DNA of 64,000 bases from Lithospermum erythrorhizon (GCA_019722365.1 JADFUC010001346.1:682001-746000); one strand, 5' to 3'; shown: positions 13,318 through 25,180, counted from the stretch's first letter. The notes: a model not told the origin generated them from the letters alone. Translations and numbers: made by a program.

Positions 13318-14129
13318 CGGATACCGCTTGATTTAAAACGGTACTCACATTTAGAACTATTGCGAATTTTTTTTGGCGTAAATCCGCATTCTGTTGGAGT
13401 TCAAAACGTGTACCGCTTGATTAAAATCAACAAATAACATTTCTAATGAAATACCTTTTTATTAATATCAAAGAGTTATTTTAAGATACATATTTTCTCG
13501 CAAGACCATACAAGCATAAACGAACAACGGCATGCACAATACAATGATTACGTTACCTTTCGTGATGAACCTCAAAGTTGGCAAAGTCACCAACGTTAAG
13601 TCAGGACGCTCACAAATTCACTTCCACCCATCCGTGAAGTAAAATGGTGTGTTTCTGGCCGCTATCCGGACCTTTCATTGATTTTCACGCGCAGGTCATG
13701 ACGCTCCTCTTGCATGGCACTCCCTCTCGGGATTTCTTCTTTGAGGCACGGTGATGGTTATGATTTGTGATTGGGTTGTTATTGTCGATACTTATGGTTT
13801 ATGATCTTAAAAATTGTGATGATTAAACATGGAAAATGGTGTATTTATAAACGAAGAAAATTATTTTTGCACATTTTACGATACAAACGGCAATCGCTTA
13901 AATGGAACGGTACCACTGCATCCATAACGGATATAACGGCTACTACATCATAAATCTGTGATAAGTTTGCTTCACATTAATCTGCATTCACGTTAATGTT
14001 CAACGACTACTTTTTATAAAATTGTATGATCACCCGTACCATTTGCTTAGATTTCCAAAATCTCGCTTGTTTCCCCAAACGGTACCACATTTGATGAAAA
14101 GTGGTACCGTTTCATCTAAACGGTACCAC
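13318..14129. repeat. Dispersed GGTACC palindromes, left cluster
   Basis: Copies of a ~30 bp interrupted palindrome occur at about 13318-13348, 13406-13430 and 13887-13916. The cleanest set is at 14077-14129, where the 12-mer AAACGGTACCAC, its exact reverse complement GTGGTACCGTTT, and AAACGGTACCAC again occur in alternation. The last two form a perfect 12-bp stem with a 5-nt loop. No protein gene explains this. Confidence 0.8.
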
Positions 14130-14181
14130 GCGCCACCCCTCGTACTATCCTTCATTTCTCACAACTCACAAAGAAGAGGTC

Positions 14182-14189
14182 TATAAAAG
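14182..14189 (+). promoter_or_regulatory. TATA box of an orphan promoter-like region
   Basis: TATAAAAG is preceded by CT/CA-rich sequence and followed by a leader-like stretch and an ATG near 14250. That ATG opens only about 20 codons. It looks like a promoter without an intact gene, placed between the two palindrome clusters, so it may belong to a decayed mobile element. Confidence 0.35.
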
Positions 14190-14617
14190 GGGGCAACACC
14201 ATCCTTCATTTTCAACTCACAATCATTCTTAAACAATCTCAAAGCAATAATGGGGCCTACTTCTAAACAATTACAATATTCATTACTTGTTTGGTTTTTT
14301 GGGCTTGTTCGCTAGTAAATCAAGTGAATCAACAATCTTACCACAGATTTCCGATCCTAAGATATCTATCAACTTTTAATAAATTTTGATATTTGTTCTT
14401 CCAAATTAATGACATCAAAACGTAACTTTGCAAAAATGTTCAAAGTGATAGCGAATGTCGTTAATGTTGTAGTAGTTTGATACGTTGTGAACGGTGTATT
14501 AGTAATGTCAGGAACGGTGTAGTTCGACATGCTGCGACGCTGAGCATGTCATTAACGCCGTTAATGTTACTAAAGGTCGGTTATTAGTGAAATTCTGCAC
14601 TTTTCTCTGCTATAAAC

Positions 14618-14816
14618 GTGGTACCGCTTTTGGATTTAATGGTACCACATCTATAAATGTAAAATTCTCTACCACGTTGATACATCAGTGGTACCGCTTT
14701 CATAGGAACGGTACCACAATAGGGTTTCAGAGTTAACGCGGTACCGCTTAAGGCGAAACGTACCACATTAGTTTTTAGAGCACGCGGGTATCGCTTCTCA
14801 TATGAAACGATACCAC
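14618..14816. repeat. Tandem array of four GGTACC palindromes
   Basis: Four units of about 30 bp start near 14618, 14688, 14737 and 14784, spaced 47-70 bp apart. Each has the plan GTGGTACCGCTT, a short loop, then AACGGTACCAC. The last two are more degenerate. A further perfect palindrome, CATTAACG-C-CGTTAATG, lies at 14550-14566. GC-rich sequence of unknown origin follows (14817-14945). Confidence 0.85.
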
Positions 14817-15459
14817 GCTAGCCCAAAGCGGCTCGAATCGGCCGTGGCCTGGGGCTCACCGCCGCCCCGTCTCACTCCACTACTTAACGAATCAAAGTCG
14901 CTCAGGCCCGGGGTCAATTCGAACCGCCCACCGAGTCTGCCCGATTGCCACGTAGTCCCTGGAATTTAACGAAATCCGAAAAGTAGTCTCAAAATTTACA
15001 TTGATGTAATAATATTTCATGGAGTTGCAACTTATTTCACAATGACTATCTTCTATTAGGGTGGTATATAACCTGGGGACTTTCATTGCAACAACTCGAA
15101 ACCCGACGAGTTTTTATGCTACAAGTTTGTATTGTACTAAGGTACTACTGTTGTAAATATGAAAAATTCCGAGTACAATGTATCGAGTTTTGCAAAACTT
15201 TGATGACTGTATTCTTCAATTAACTCTAAAATCTTTATGTATACTAGTTTGTCTAAACATACACAAGTAATAAGTAAAATGCATTGTCCTAGTTAGTAAA
15301 GTATATATATAGAAGCTAAGTTTAGATTTTCATGATGATGGCTACTCCTAAATATGTTAACCAACGGATAATATATGTCCCTAAGAGTCCTAATCTGATA
15401 GGCTAGTATGATGATAATAGTCATTGTATAGTATTAATATTCTAGTAGTAGTCACTCTT

Positions 15460-16797
15460 CTACATCTCTTTGATATGAAATTCTTGGGTGCAAAAGCTTC
15501 TCTGAACTTCAAGCGCCAGTTCTTCCATGCTTAGCTGACATTCAACTCCTATCTGTACATTATATAATCATTTGTAATGCATTATTTGTCAAAAAGATGT
15601 CTAATGTATCAAAATGATTGTACCTTTATGACAAAGGAGAATAGAGCATAATCATCTATGCTATCAATATTCAATTGAAGGATCTGAAAAGAAAATCTCT
15701 CCAGGACAAATATGATCTTCACAAGTTGACCTGGAATTCTTCTTGAGATAGTCCTCAAGATCACATTGGAACCAGATATCCTTGCTTGTACATCAGCCAT
15801 TGGAGACTTACAAGAAGCTACCACTTCTTTCAAGTTATTACTCTCTGCAGTAAATTGTGTTGTAATAGGGCTCAAATTGGTCTTCCTCTTCTTTTTTGCC
15901 TCTAGGGATTGATGAACTTGTTGCAATTCCTTTATAAACTCTATTACACCCCCTATGATTGATGCTTGATCACCCTTCATATGTATCAATTAAATAACCA
16001 GAAATCAACACCGAATGAAACACACAACAAACAACTTTGAAAACCGATGATTGGGAGAAAATAAATGATGAAGTATTAAACCTCCATTAAAATGACTAAA
16101 ATTCAAACCAAAGCGAACCAAGCATCTCCACTAATTAAGTTAGGTCGGTTATATGAATGTGACATCTTATTGACTCATCCCTTATGTTAAGCCTATAAAC
16201 TCAATCGAGATGTTTGATAATAATCAATTAACATTAGTTGACTCTAAATCAAAACTACTTTTATTCAAATATATATTGTTCTCCTTGTAATATTTTAACA
16301 TATGCATTATTGTATAATTATATAATGTGTGAAACTTATAATATAAAATCAGAGAAAGTGAAGTGAATGAATAAAAGATCAAAATTATTAGATTGACCAT
16401 GTTTCAAAAACCCTCAATTAATTTAATTGGGACGATGAAGTGAGATACATACATATCTTGTGCATATTCGTGTTTAACAAACATAATGAAAAACCAATTT
16501 CATCCGATTCAACTATTTAGGTAATCATATATCCAAATTAAAGTAATGTTCATTATTATCAATTATTGTAGAAACCCTAAGAATTGAAATAATATCAAAC
16601 AATATGCCCCACCGCCCCCCAAAGAACTAACAAATTAAATCACAAGCAAAAACGACCAAGTCTTGGTGTATTTGTTTTGTAGGAGATAGATGGAAAATTA
16701 CCCTCTTCACGTAGAAAGATGGAGTAAGGGCACGCAAGACCTTGAGATGTTCATTCATTTGTCTTCTTCTTTTTCTCTCCACCGCAATATGAGACAT
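15460..16797 (-). CDS. MUTE: bHLH transcription factor MUTE (stomatal lineage), 3 exons
   Basis: The minus-strand exons are 16702-16797, 15624-15974 and 15460-15552, all with GT/AG introns in phase 0, giving 179 residues. The N-terminus begins MSHIAVERKRRRQMNEHL, the basic and first-helix region that starts directly at the Met in MUTE. Exon 2 opens with GDQASIIGGVIEFIKELQQV (second helix). The C-terminal half holds the conserved ISGSNVILRTISRRIPGQ segment and the ACT-like domain shared by SPEECHLESS, MUTE and FAMA. The protein lacks a long N-terminal extension and lacks the MAPK-target insertion of SPEECHLESS, and its length is close to the ~200 residues of Arabidopsis MUTE. MUTE ends asymmetric divisions of meristemoids and commits them to guard mother cells, acting in the nucleus as a heterodimer with SCREAM/ICE1-type bHLHs. 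All exons are intact. Confidence 0.95.
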
Positions 16798-16919
16798 CTT
16801 CCTCTTTGTTTTCTTGCTAACTTCTTATAATTAAGTAATCAACTACATAAATGCTCAAATCTGCTTCTTTGATCTTAACTCATTGCTTGTTGTTAGTTGT
16901 TTACTAGCTTGTTGCTGGG

Positions 16920-16928
16920 TATATATAT
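16920..16928 (-). promoter_or_regulatory. TATA box candidate of MUTE
   Basis: A TATATATA run lies about 125 nt upstream of the MUTE start codon on the minus strand, a plausible distance for a short leader. No experimental support is visible. Confidence 0.4.
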
Positions 16929-17441
16929 TATTGTATGGTTATGTTATTTGCCTATTTCAGTGTTTATATGTGAAGCAGTAAAGGCAGGCCTTAAGAAGGA
17001 AAATATATACACGCAATAGGTGGGGGATAATGTATCTAAGTTTCCAATGCAACTATGTAGCTATATATGTTAGTCATTTAATGCAACATGCTGCATTCTC
17101 GTGAGGTTAATTATATTTATGTATGTATGTAGGTAAGTTGAATATGTATAATTACGGCGCATATGTTTTCGAAGACATCACCATCACCATCATGTTTATT
17201 TATTAATAGTATTCTACTATAATTGATAAATTTGTGTTTCTAGCTTCAGATGTTATATAGTAGATGGATCTAAAAATGCAGCTATTTCTCATCGATTTGC
17301 TCTCATCATTATCCTATTATATTTACCGAGTGTTTATTTATATATAGTCCTGTAAATCAATATTCTTCTGCTTTTCCGCATGCATTTCTATCTGAATTAT
17401 GAACTCATCTTGAGTTAGTGATGTGATCAGTAATGATCATA

Positions 17442-17673
17442 CTCCCTCCATCCCACAAAGTATTTCTTATACTGAATTCGACTGTAGATATTTTTTTTCA
17501 GATTTAATTTATAATACTTGATGAAAAATATAACAATGGGAAGAATTTATTTTTTTATTTTTTATTGATATATTTTTCTTAAAATATTACAAACAAAAAA
17601 ATATCTACGGTCAAAATTCAATTATGAAAAGTGAAAAAGTTAAAAATGAATAATCTTTGCGGGATGGAGGGAG
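17442..17673. mobile_element. Stowaway MITE, complete
   Basis: The 232-bp element has 19-bp terminal inverted repeats. The left is CTCCCTCCATCCCACAAAG and the right in reverse is CTCCCTCCATCCCGCAAAG, differing at one position. It is flanked by TA on both sides, the expected Tc1/mariner target duplication. The interior is AT-rich and non-coding. It lies about 0.65 kb upstream of the MUTE start and could influence that promoter. Confidence 0.93.
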
Positions 17674-17869
17674 TATTTAATTGGAACTATGCATACCCAT
17701 CTTCTTTTTAGGAGCCAAAATACTAAAAATAAGGTTAAGCGTTCTTCGCCTGGAGCTATTCATCTATGTATTCTTTGCGAATTCTAATTAAGCTAGACCA
17801 TCAATCGTAATATCATACAAAACTTCGAGTTTTGGAAAAAATTTCATTTTGGAAAAGGGCACCCATATG

Positions 17870-20800
17870 GTGCAAACTTGTGCAAACATGCCACCTCATC
17901 ATTCCACTTGATAATTATTTAATAAAAAAAATTAGATAATAATTTCAATTGAATCACCCAAAACCCCTTTTCCCAACCTCATTTACACCAACTCTCTTTT
18001 TCTCTCCCTTCAAACAAGTCTCCTCTCTACTCTATAGATCTGAAAACACTAAATCTCTCCAAAAATCTCCAAAAATTTAAGTCGAATTCAAATCACAATC
18101 AATCTAAAATTGAGGGGCACAATCACCAAATATTGAATCGAACAAATCTAAAAGAAGGAATAAATTTAAAATTTATTATTTGCTTATTATTTTGAAATTT
18201 TTTCGTATTTTTAACTAATTTTAAAATTATATAAAAATTAAATAGTACATATGTAAGCCGATGAAACTATATTTATATATCATTTTTTTGTATATTCTTG
18301 CTCTAATGTATTATAAAATTGAATTGTTTGATTTAGGTTTTCTGAAATTGAAAGAATTAGTAGCAAAATTGGAATTTTTAGCTATTGTCAACTTTAAATT
18401 AGTAAATATAGGTTAACTTTCTAATTTTGAAACATCTAATTATGGGTTGAATTGTAAATATAGGGTTCTAGGCCTTAAATCTATACAGATTGTCTATAGA
18501 GTACATCCTGTAGACTAATTAGACAAAATTAAGTATTAAAATACTATAAATATGTGAGTTATAGATTTAAAATATATGTAGATCTTGTAATCATAGTATA
18601 TTTATAATCTAGGTTACTATATAGAAATGTTTGAGTATATATAAACTCTAGACATAGAGATTTAAGTATATATATACTACTGACATGCTTAATTCTAGGA
18701 AGTGAATGTCTTTAAATGTCATGAGAGTACATATGTACTCAAAATATATATTTGAGTACATATATATTCTAAAAATACTTTGTTCTAGGAAGTCAGTGTG
18801 TTTAAATGTATTGAGAGTATATCTGTTCAAAACTTACACATTTGAGTACATATATACTCTAAAAATACTTAGATCTATGTTTAAATGTATTGAGAGCACA
18901 TATGTACTCAAAAATTATACATTTGAGTACATACATACTCTAAAGATATTTAGTTCTAGGAAGTAACTGTGTTTAAATGTATTGAAAGTATATATGTACT
19001 CTAAATCTCATTATCTGAAAGATAATTTATTCAAAACATATACATTTGAGTATATATATGCTCTAAAGATACTTAGTTCTAGGAAGTAAATGTGTTTAAA
19101 TGTATTGAGAGCATATATGTACTCAAAACTTATACATTTGAGTACATACATACTGTAAAAATATTTAGTTCTAAAAAGTAACTATGTTTAAATGTATTGA
19201 GAGTATATATGTTCAAATTTACATTCGAGTACATATGTATTCAAACATATACATTTGGGGCGCATATATATAATTTTAAAGATACTTAGTTCTAGGAAGT
19301 GAACGTGTTTAAATGTATTGAGAGTATATATGTTCGTACTCAAAACTACACATTTGAGTACATACATACTCTAAAGATATTTATTTCTAGGAAGTAACTG
19401 TGTTTAAATGTATTGAGAGTATATATGTACTCAAAACTTATACATTTGAGTATATATATACTCTAAAGATACTTAGTTATAGAAAGTGATCTATCTGATA
19501 TTTCCAATTATATTTTCTATAGAGTGAAAATAAGAAAAATATTTTAAGTCTATTGTTAAACTAGATTGAGTATTTATGGCAAGGAACTCCTATGGACTTT
19601 TTTTTTGCTTTGGGGTGATTTTTAAGGTTTCCATTTGTTTATATCAGTCTACCAACTTAGAATAGTCAATGATGGGTTATTTTGTTGCTATATAGTTTCT
19701 TACGTTTAGGTATGGAATTATAATTCTTGTTGTTAGACTGTCAAATTTGTAAGCTATTATGTAAGAGATCTTTATGATGTTGATCACGATGTCAATAATT
19801 CTGAACTTTTGTAGCATCCATTTTCTAAGAGTAAACATTTACGCAAACTTAAGTACTTGACAGTTGACAATATGCAAATGGTACATATATACTCATTATA
19901 GTGCCTTGATGTGTATATTAATACTACTCTTTTGAGCTGCAACAATGATATGACTACTCTTTCTTACATATGCTAGTACTCTTGAATAAGTCACTGCGAG
20001 CTAAATATTTTCATTTATTTTGTAACGAGATTATGACGATATTGCATTTATTCTATCAATGTGTCTTTGTTAGATCCTTGTTGAGATTAGTATTCGAGAA
20101 ATATGAAGATCCTAGACTCGCATCAAAGGGAGCAACGAGAGAAGAGTGGCGATTAACACGTGGATTTAGAAAGAGCCACAATTCTCATATTAAAGCAGCT
20201 AAATTTGGATATGCGGTATAAAATATCATAAAGAAAGTAATGATTCAAAATTTTTGGCATAGATCAAGAACAAAGAACCGATATGTAGTTACTTTGTGAA
20301 TTTTTTCAATATATAGATGTACAAAAAGAAAAAAAAAGAAAAAAAAAAGAAATACATACCTATTTTTTCAACATAGTATAAATATACTCCAACTGATGTA
20401 TAAAAGATTACATAATATAAGACATACTCAAATATACTTTGAAAAGAGTATAAATGTACTCTAATAACTAATGTAAAAAAGTAATCATGTATTAATAATT
20501 ATATATAAATTTTTAGTCATTCAAAGGATGAGCTAAACAAACAAGTAATCCCCAATAACATTGTACCTCCAAAGATTCACCATCACCGACAGTTAATCGA
20601 AACCATTAGCAAAATCCCTCGTCACTGCTATCGCGAAAGATCAACAATCTAAGAAAATCAGGCTAACTTGATCCAATCTTCCCTTTATCCGAACAAATAA
20701 TCCTCACTCCTCTTCCCTTTCATTATCGTTTATGTTTCAATTGACAAGAAATCGATACTACATAACCAAAGGTCAGCCTCCACCTCCTTCACAACACCAT

Positions 20801-21736
20801 ATGACTGCTCTCATCTCCAAGTTTACATCCAATTTTTTTATTTTTCCAGACCAACTACAAGGGTAACACCTTTTGTTAGACCAAATAGAAGTAATCAAAA
20901 TAATGAATGCCAAAAGCAAACCATAATTGACATAGCTCCAACCTAAAAGGTAAATTATTCAACATATGATTATTTATAACTTTTCAAAAAATCGCATGAG
21001 CTAATAACTTTTACTAATTGTTCAATAGATTCAATTTGAAGTCATATAATCTAATAAATTAAACAATGATCAAGCCGTAGTTGAGCAAGAAAGTGTATCA
21101 GATCGCAAACATTATAATAAATTTGAAAAATTCAGTAACAATCTCGACAAAATCAATTGACGAATTCAAAAATAATTGAAATTAAAACAGACTAAGTAAT
21201 TTTATCACATCAGAATCTAACATAACTGAAAATAGAAAAAATGCAGCGAAATCTCAATTCTACCGTTGGTATAGTCTCCTTCATCTTTAGATCATCCACA
21301 TAACTAAAAGCTACAAAATCTAAGAGAAATAAAATCTAACAACAACAAAAGAACTTAAATTGTTTAACATCTCCAAAATAAAAAATTAGAACTTCAAATA
21401 GAAATTCGAAACTCCAAAACTAAAATCTAATTGAAACAAAATCAATAATGTATAGAAAAAACTAATCACGAAAATTAATTCAAAGAGATTTTGGGATAAT
21501 TAAGAATTAGAAAGAGATGTGAATAGTGAAGATTAATGTACCGTTTTAGGTCAATGATGATGGTGGCGGTCCAGAATCTGGAGGAGGAGGCGGCACAGAG
21601 AAAATAATCTGTATTTGGGTTTGGATTGATAATACATGTTTGGGCTGGATTAGACTATGGGTTGCACTAGTGTTAACAAAATGTTAGTGGACTGGACTAA
21701 TAATTGTTGGGCCATGCTAGTTTGCATAATTTGCAC
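17870..21736. mobile_element. Candidate 3.9-kb TIR element containing a minisatellite
   Basis: The left end begins GTGCAAACTTGTGCAAACAT. The right end read in reverse begins GTGCAAATTATGCAAACTAG and continues with CATGG against CATGCC on the left, so the ends are imperfect inverted repeats. The interior has no intact transposase. It contains a minisatellite, A-rich runs near 20325-20352 and a short GC-richer block near 21550-21610. No target-site duplication was found, so the call is tentative. Confidence 0.35.
18690..19490. repeat. Minisatellite with ~91-bp unit, about nine copies
   Basis: The word AGTTCTAGGAAGT, or a close variant, recurs near 18690, 18781, 18871, 18951, 19074, 19165, 19287, 19382 and 19474. 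Most intervals are 80-95 bp, and two are near 122 bp. Each unit also carries TTTAAATGTATTGAGAG and pairs of GAGTA...TACTC that form self-complementary stretches such as GAGTACATATGTACTC. Apparent open frames across it are repeat artefacts. Confidence 0.9.
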
Positions 21737-22099
21737 AAAATATTATTGATGGGACATGGATTATGACATTGTTTTCAAGTTTCAACTGCGTGTTTGTTGC
21801 TCATTAGTAAACCTCTGGACCATATGAATAACTCATTATTAAGCCTAAGAAATGAAGAAGTTCAATACCGTTTCATTCAATTAAATAATGCACAATGAAT
21901 TTCAAACATCTCCATTTCATTTCTTTATTTATTACAGTATTTGATATGAAATATAACAAAATGGTATATATATCTATAAATTTCTATTGACGAATGAAGC
22001 ATGTTTTAAAGCCCAAATTTACTTCTTCAACTTGAAGGTCCAAAAACATTAAATTTGAAAATGAAACACCACCTCTCATTGCCGCGTTTATGTTAAGAC

Positions 22100-22105
22100 T
22101 ATAAA
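22100..22105 (+). promoter_or_regulatory. TATA box of GPI-anchored protein gene
   Basis: TATAAA lies 58 nt upstream of the start codon, predicting a leader of about 30 nt. Confidence 0.5.
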
Positions 22106-22162
22106 ACAGATACATGCAACATAAATAGTCTCCAAGAACCAGAAAAGCTCACCAACTGAAAA

Positions 22163-23423
22163 ATGGCTTCATTTTCGCGTCACATTCTCATATCTCTACT
22201 TCTTTGCTACATTCTCTTCATCAACCGCTCTGCTAAATGCGACGATGACCATGGTAATCATTAAACGTGTGTTGCTTTGAACAATTACATACATATTTTT
22301 TGTTCTTTGTTATGCATTCAAGAAAGCATTCATATTACAATTCGTATAGTTTCGTGTGATTTGAATGACTAAAAATATTTAGTTAAACGAGAAATAATTT
22401 AGTCATTAAGTTTCATACAATTAAAAAAAACAAAGTTTCTTGCAACTCATGTTTCGGTTATGCTTCAACATCATCGACATAATTGCACAAACAGTTCATG
22501 TAGTTTTTGGCAAAAATCGAGTTGTTTCTTGAAATTGCATAAATATTGACGTATGGTCCTTGTTTTTAAGAAAGTGTATTCGTTAATGGGGATCATATGT
22601 GCAACTCATGTAACTTAATTAAAAGAATCACCTCTGCCACTTAAATGTAAATCTAATAATGACTAAATGTATTTCGTGGACTAAGTATCAACTTTTACTA
22701 AACTCTAAGAAATAATTGTACAATTATCCACTTCAAACATCAGCAAATCCAAGAACTACAAAATATTTAGTACTTATCTGGCTCCATAGAAACTCTTACA
22801 CGAAGAAGATAACTTTGTTCAAGGATATATAATCTGTATGTGACTTTTCTGCAGATATAGATGATCACAATGACAGGGACGAGGATGAGACAGACGACGA
22901 TGACAACCTTTTCCAGGGAATCAACAGTTACAGGGCTACCTTAAAATTGACTCGTCTGATGGAGAATGAAAAAGCAGAATGCCTTGCTGATAAAATTGCA
23001 GACAGGTTCGACAATCAACTCTGCCCCCCCTCAGCCATTGGTGTCGTTGGTGCTTACACGCCAGCATCGCCTGAGTTTTCTAGCTACCGCGGCTTTCTAA
23101 GAGAATGTGGTTTAGATATCACCACAACAAGAGCTGGGTTAATATTGCCTGCTTGTGTACCTAATCTTGAAAAAAATATTGTTGTCTCCAACTATACAAT
23201 GTCTCAGTACTCAGAGTACCTCAAGGACAATAAATATACAGGAATTGGAATTGGCACAGAGGATAATTGGGTTGTGATTGTTTTAACCACAAACACAACA
23301 GAAGGAAGCTTTATGGTTGCTAGTAGTATTGGTACTGGCATTTATAGTCAAGCTTCTGAACTTGCTCCAATCTTCTCCAACTTGGTCCTTCTACTTACTG
23401 GACTCCTCATTCTACTTCATTAA
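22163..23423 (+). CDS. GPI-anchored secreted protein, At3g06035/At5g19250-like, 2 exons
   Basis: The exons are 22163-22253 and 22855-23423 (GT/AG, phase 1), giving 219 residues. A hydrophobic signal peptide covers about residues 1-25 and is followed by a strongly acidic Asp-rich stretch. The conserved core starts with LFQGINSYRATLKL and holds the Cys residues shared by this plant family (NQLC, REC and LPAC contexts). There are potential N-glycosylation sites at NYT and NTT. The last ~20 residues are hydrophobic, as expected for GPI-anchor attachment, so the protein should sit on the outer face of the plasma membrane. Its biochemical role is unknown. The first exon was chosen because it supplies the signal peptide and its split codon joins correctly to exon 2. 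The Asp-rich insert after the signal peptide seems longer than I remember for Arabidopsis members. Confidence 0.88.
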
Positions 23424-23729
23424 ATTTGGTGGTTTCATTTTGTGTTGTGTAAATTTTAGAGTGAAATCAGTGTGCATCATGTTATAATTGTGTGTGAAAG
23501 ATTGAAATTATTTTTAGTGAAGCTATATATTTGAGTGATCATGTTATTTAATGAAATAAGAATTGGCTTTAGTTTTTAACTGGTGATCAATATATGTAAC
23601 TACATAAAACTCTTTTACAATTTAGTCAGCCTCTACCTATATGTGCATTCTTAATTATACTAACAATTAATTCATTTCACATGCGAGCAAGATAATGAAG
23701 AGATCTAATAATAACTAAATCAAGAATAC

Positions 23730-24111
23730 TGTTATGAATATAACTAAAAATAATCTAACAGACAGAGAATAATAACAAGAAGATAATATTTTTTATTACT
23801 TTTAATAGACAGATAATAATATAACGAAATACTATTTATAGACTTCTAAGATATAATAATACATACGATATAACTCAGAACAACATCCTACTTTTTCTTA
23901 ATCGCCTATCTCTTTATCAAGCAAACAAAGATGACCATCGACAAAGCCAAGCATATCTATTATTTCCCCATAACAACGTGAATTTTCCCAGTTAAATGAT
24001 AGCCAGGCCATTAGAATCGTGATATGTCTCCGTTTTAAAAACCATTTCTTATAAAGAATTTGTACAATTGCTGGAGGTATATAAATAACGCTACACCAAA
24101 TACTGCTAACA
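23730..24111 (+). mobile_element. Copia-like LTR (5' LTR), element otherwise decayed
   Basis: The ~380 bp segment begins TGTTATGAATAT and ends AACA, i.e. TG...CA. It is followed directly by TTAGTATCAGAAC (24113-24125), close to the initiator-Met primer-binding site of plant copia elements (consensus TTGGTATCAGAGC). It also has internal TATA-like sequence. I could not find a matching 3' LTR or intact gag/pol downstream, so this is a solo or truncated relic. The boundaries rest on these end motifs only. Confidence 0.55.
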
Positions 24112-25180
24112 ATTAGTATCAGAACGAGGCGAATCGAACCAATATCTAAGGATTCTAGTTCCTCGGTACTTTCGAATATAAGATTCGATTTACGAATCTC
24201 AAAAACTATCGCTGCCCGAGTTCGGGTGTCCTTTAGTTAAATATTCGCCTGCTTTTATGAATAGTCTTAAAAACTCGGCCTGAAAATGTAACGACATCCT
24301 GGACTTAAAAACTCGACTTGTAAAAAAAATACCGTGCTATCAACATTACAATCCAAAAGAAAAACATGGAAATACTAATGTTATTATAGTTCCAAACTTG
24401 AAAATAAATAAGTTAGGCTCGGGACAAAGCTCACATCACAAAACCGGCTACGCATACGGCCGCAACAACTACGCTGACGCCATGCCAAGATATCGATATG
24501 ATCAATTCGGCCGACACGCCTACGGTCAGAACAACACGTTGTCGCCATGCCAAGAAACACGCGATCAATCAGGATTACGATGCATACCAAAATATCATCA
24601 TCGCCATATAACCATAGAAACAATGCTAACAACAAAGGTACGTAAATGAGCCAAAATGCAGTGGAAACTGAGATTCCGTAATCAGACGAATCAAGTATTC
24701 ATGTTTTTCCCCGATCCTTTCTTTTTTTCTTCCGCGGCTTGCCACCGCCGGGCCGTCTGCAAGCTACAACAGAAAGTATCCGCCGCCGTAGTTACAGGAC
24801 TTGCTCCAGACCGCTACTGGGGCGGCCGCAGTGCATACAACGAAGTACCATCGAATTGGCCCGACTGCCTTCGAAAAAGTAGCAACTACAACTCAAACAA
24901 TAAAGAAAATATTTAATCCACCTCCACCTAAATTTCCATCCCCATTTATTTAATTCATCATTCGAAAGCAGCGCATTCTCGAATCGCACTCCCATCTCCA
25001 CATCATCATCTCGGTCATGGTATCTCAATTGCATCAGCGTCAAGGATTCAACAAAGGAAATAAACTACATATTAGATTATAATTTACAACAACAAAACTC
25101 CTGCTAAGACAATCGATGGGACAAATTTATTAATTTACAAATTGTATACAAATTGAAACCTTAAATCGAAAAACCTCTAA
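24112..25180. other. Decayed retrotransposon-like internal DNA with a 64-bp repeat
   Basis: CATGCCAAGA recurs at 24481 and 24545 within two ~64-bp related units (about 24430-24570). A GC-richer block follows at 24720-24850. Neither strand has a convincing protein; frames of about 80 codons on both strands reflect the higher GC. It probably belongs to the element whose LTR lies immediately upstream. Confidence 0.35.
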
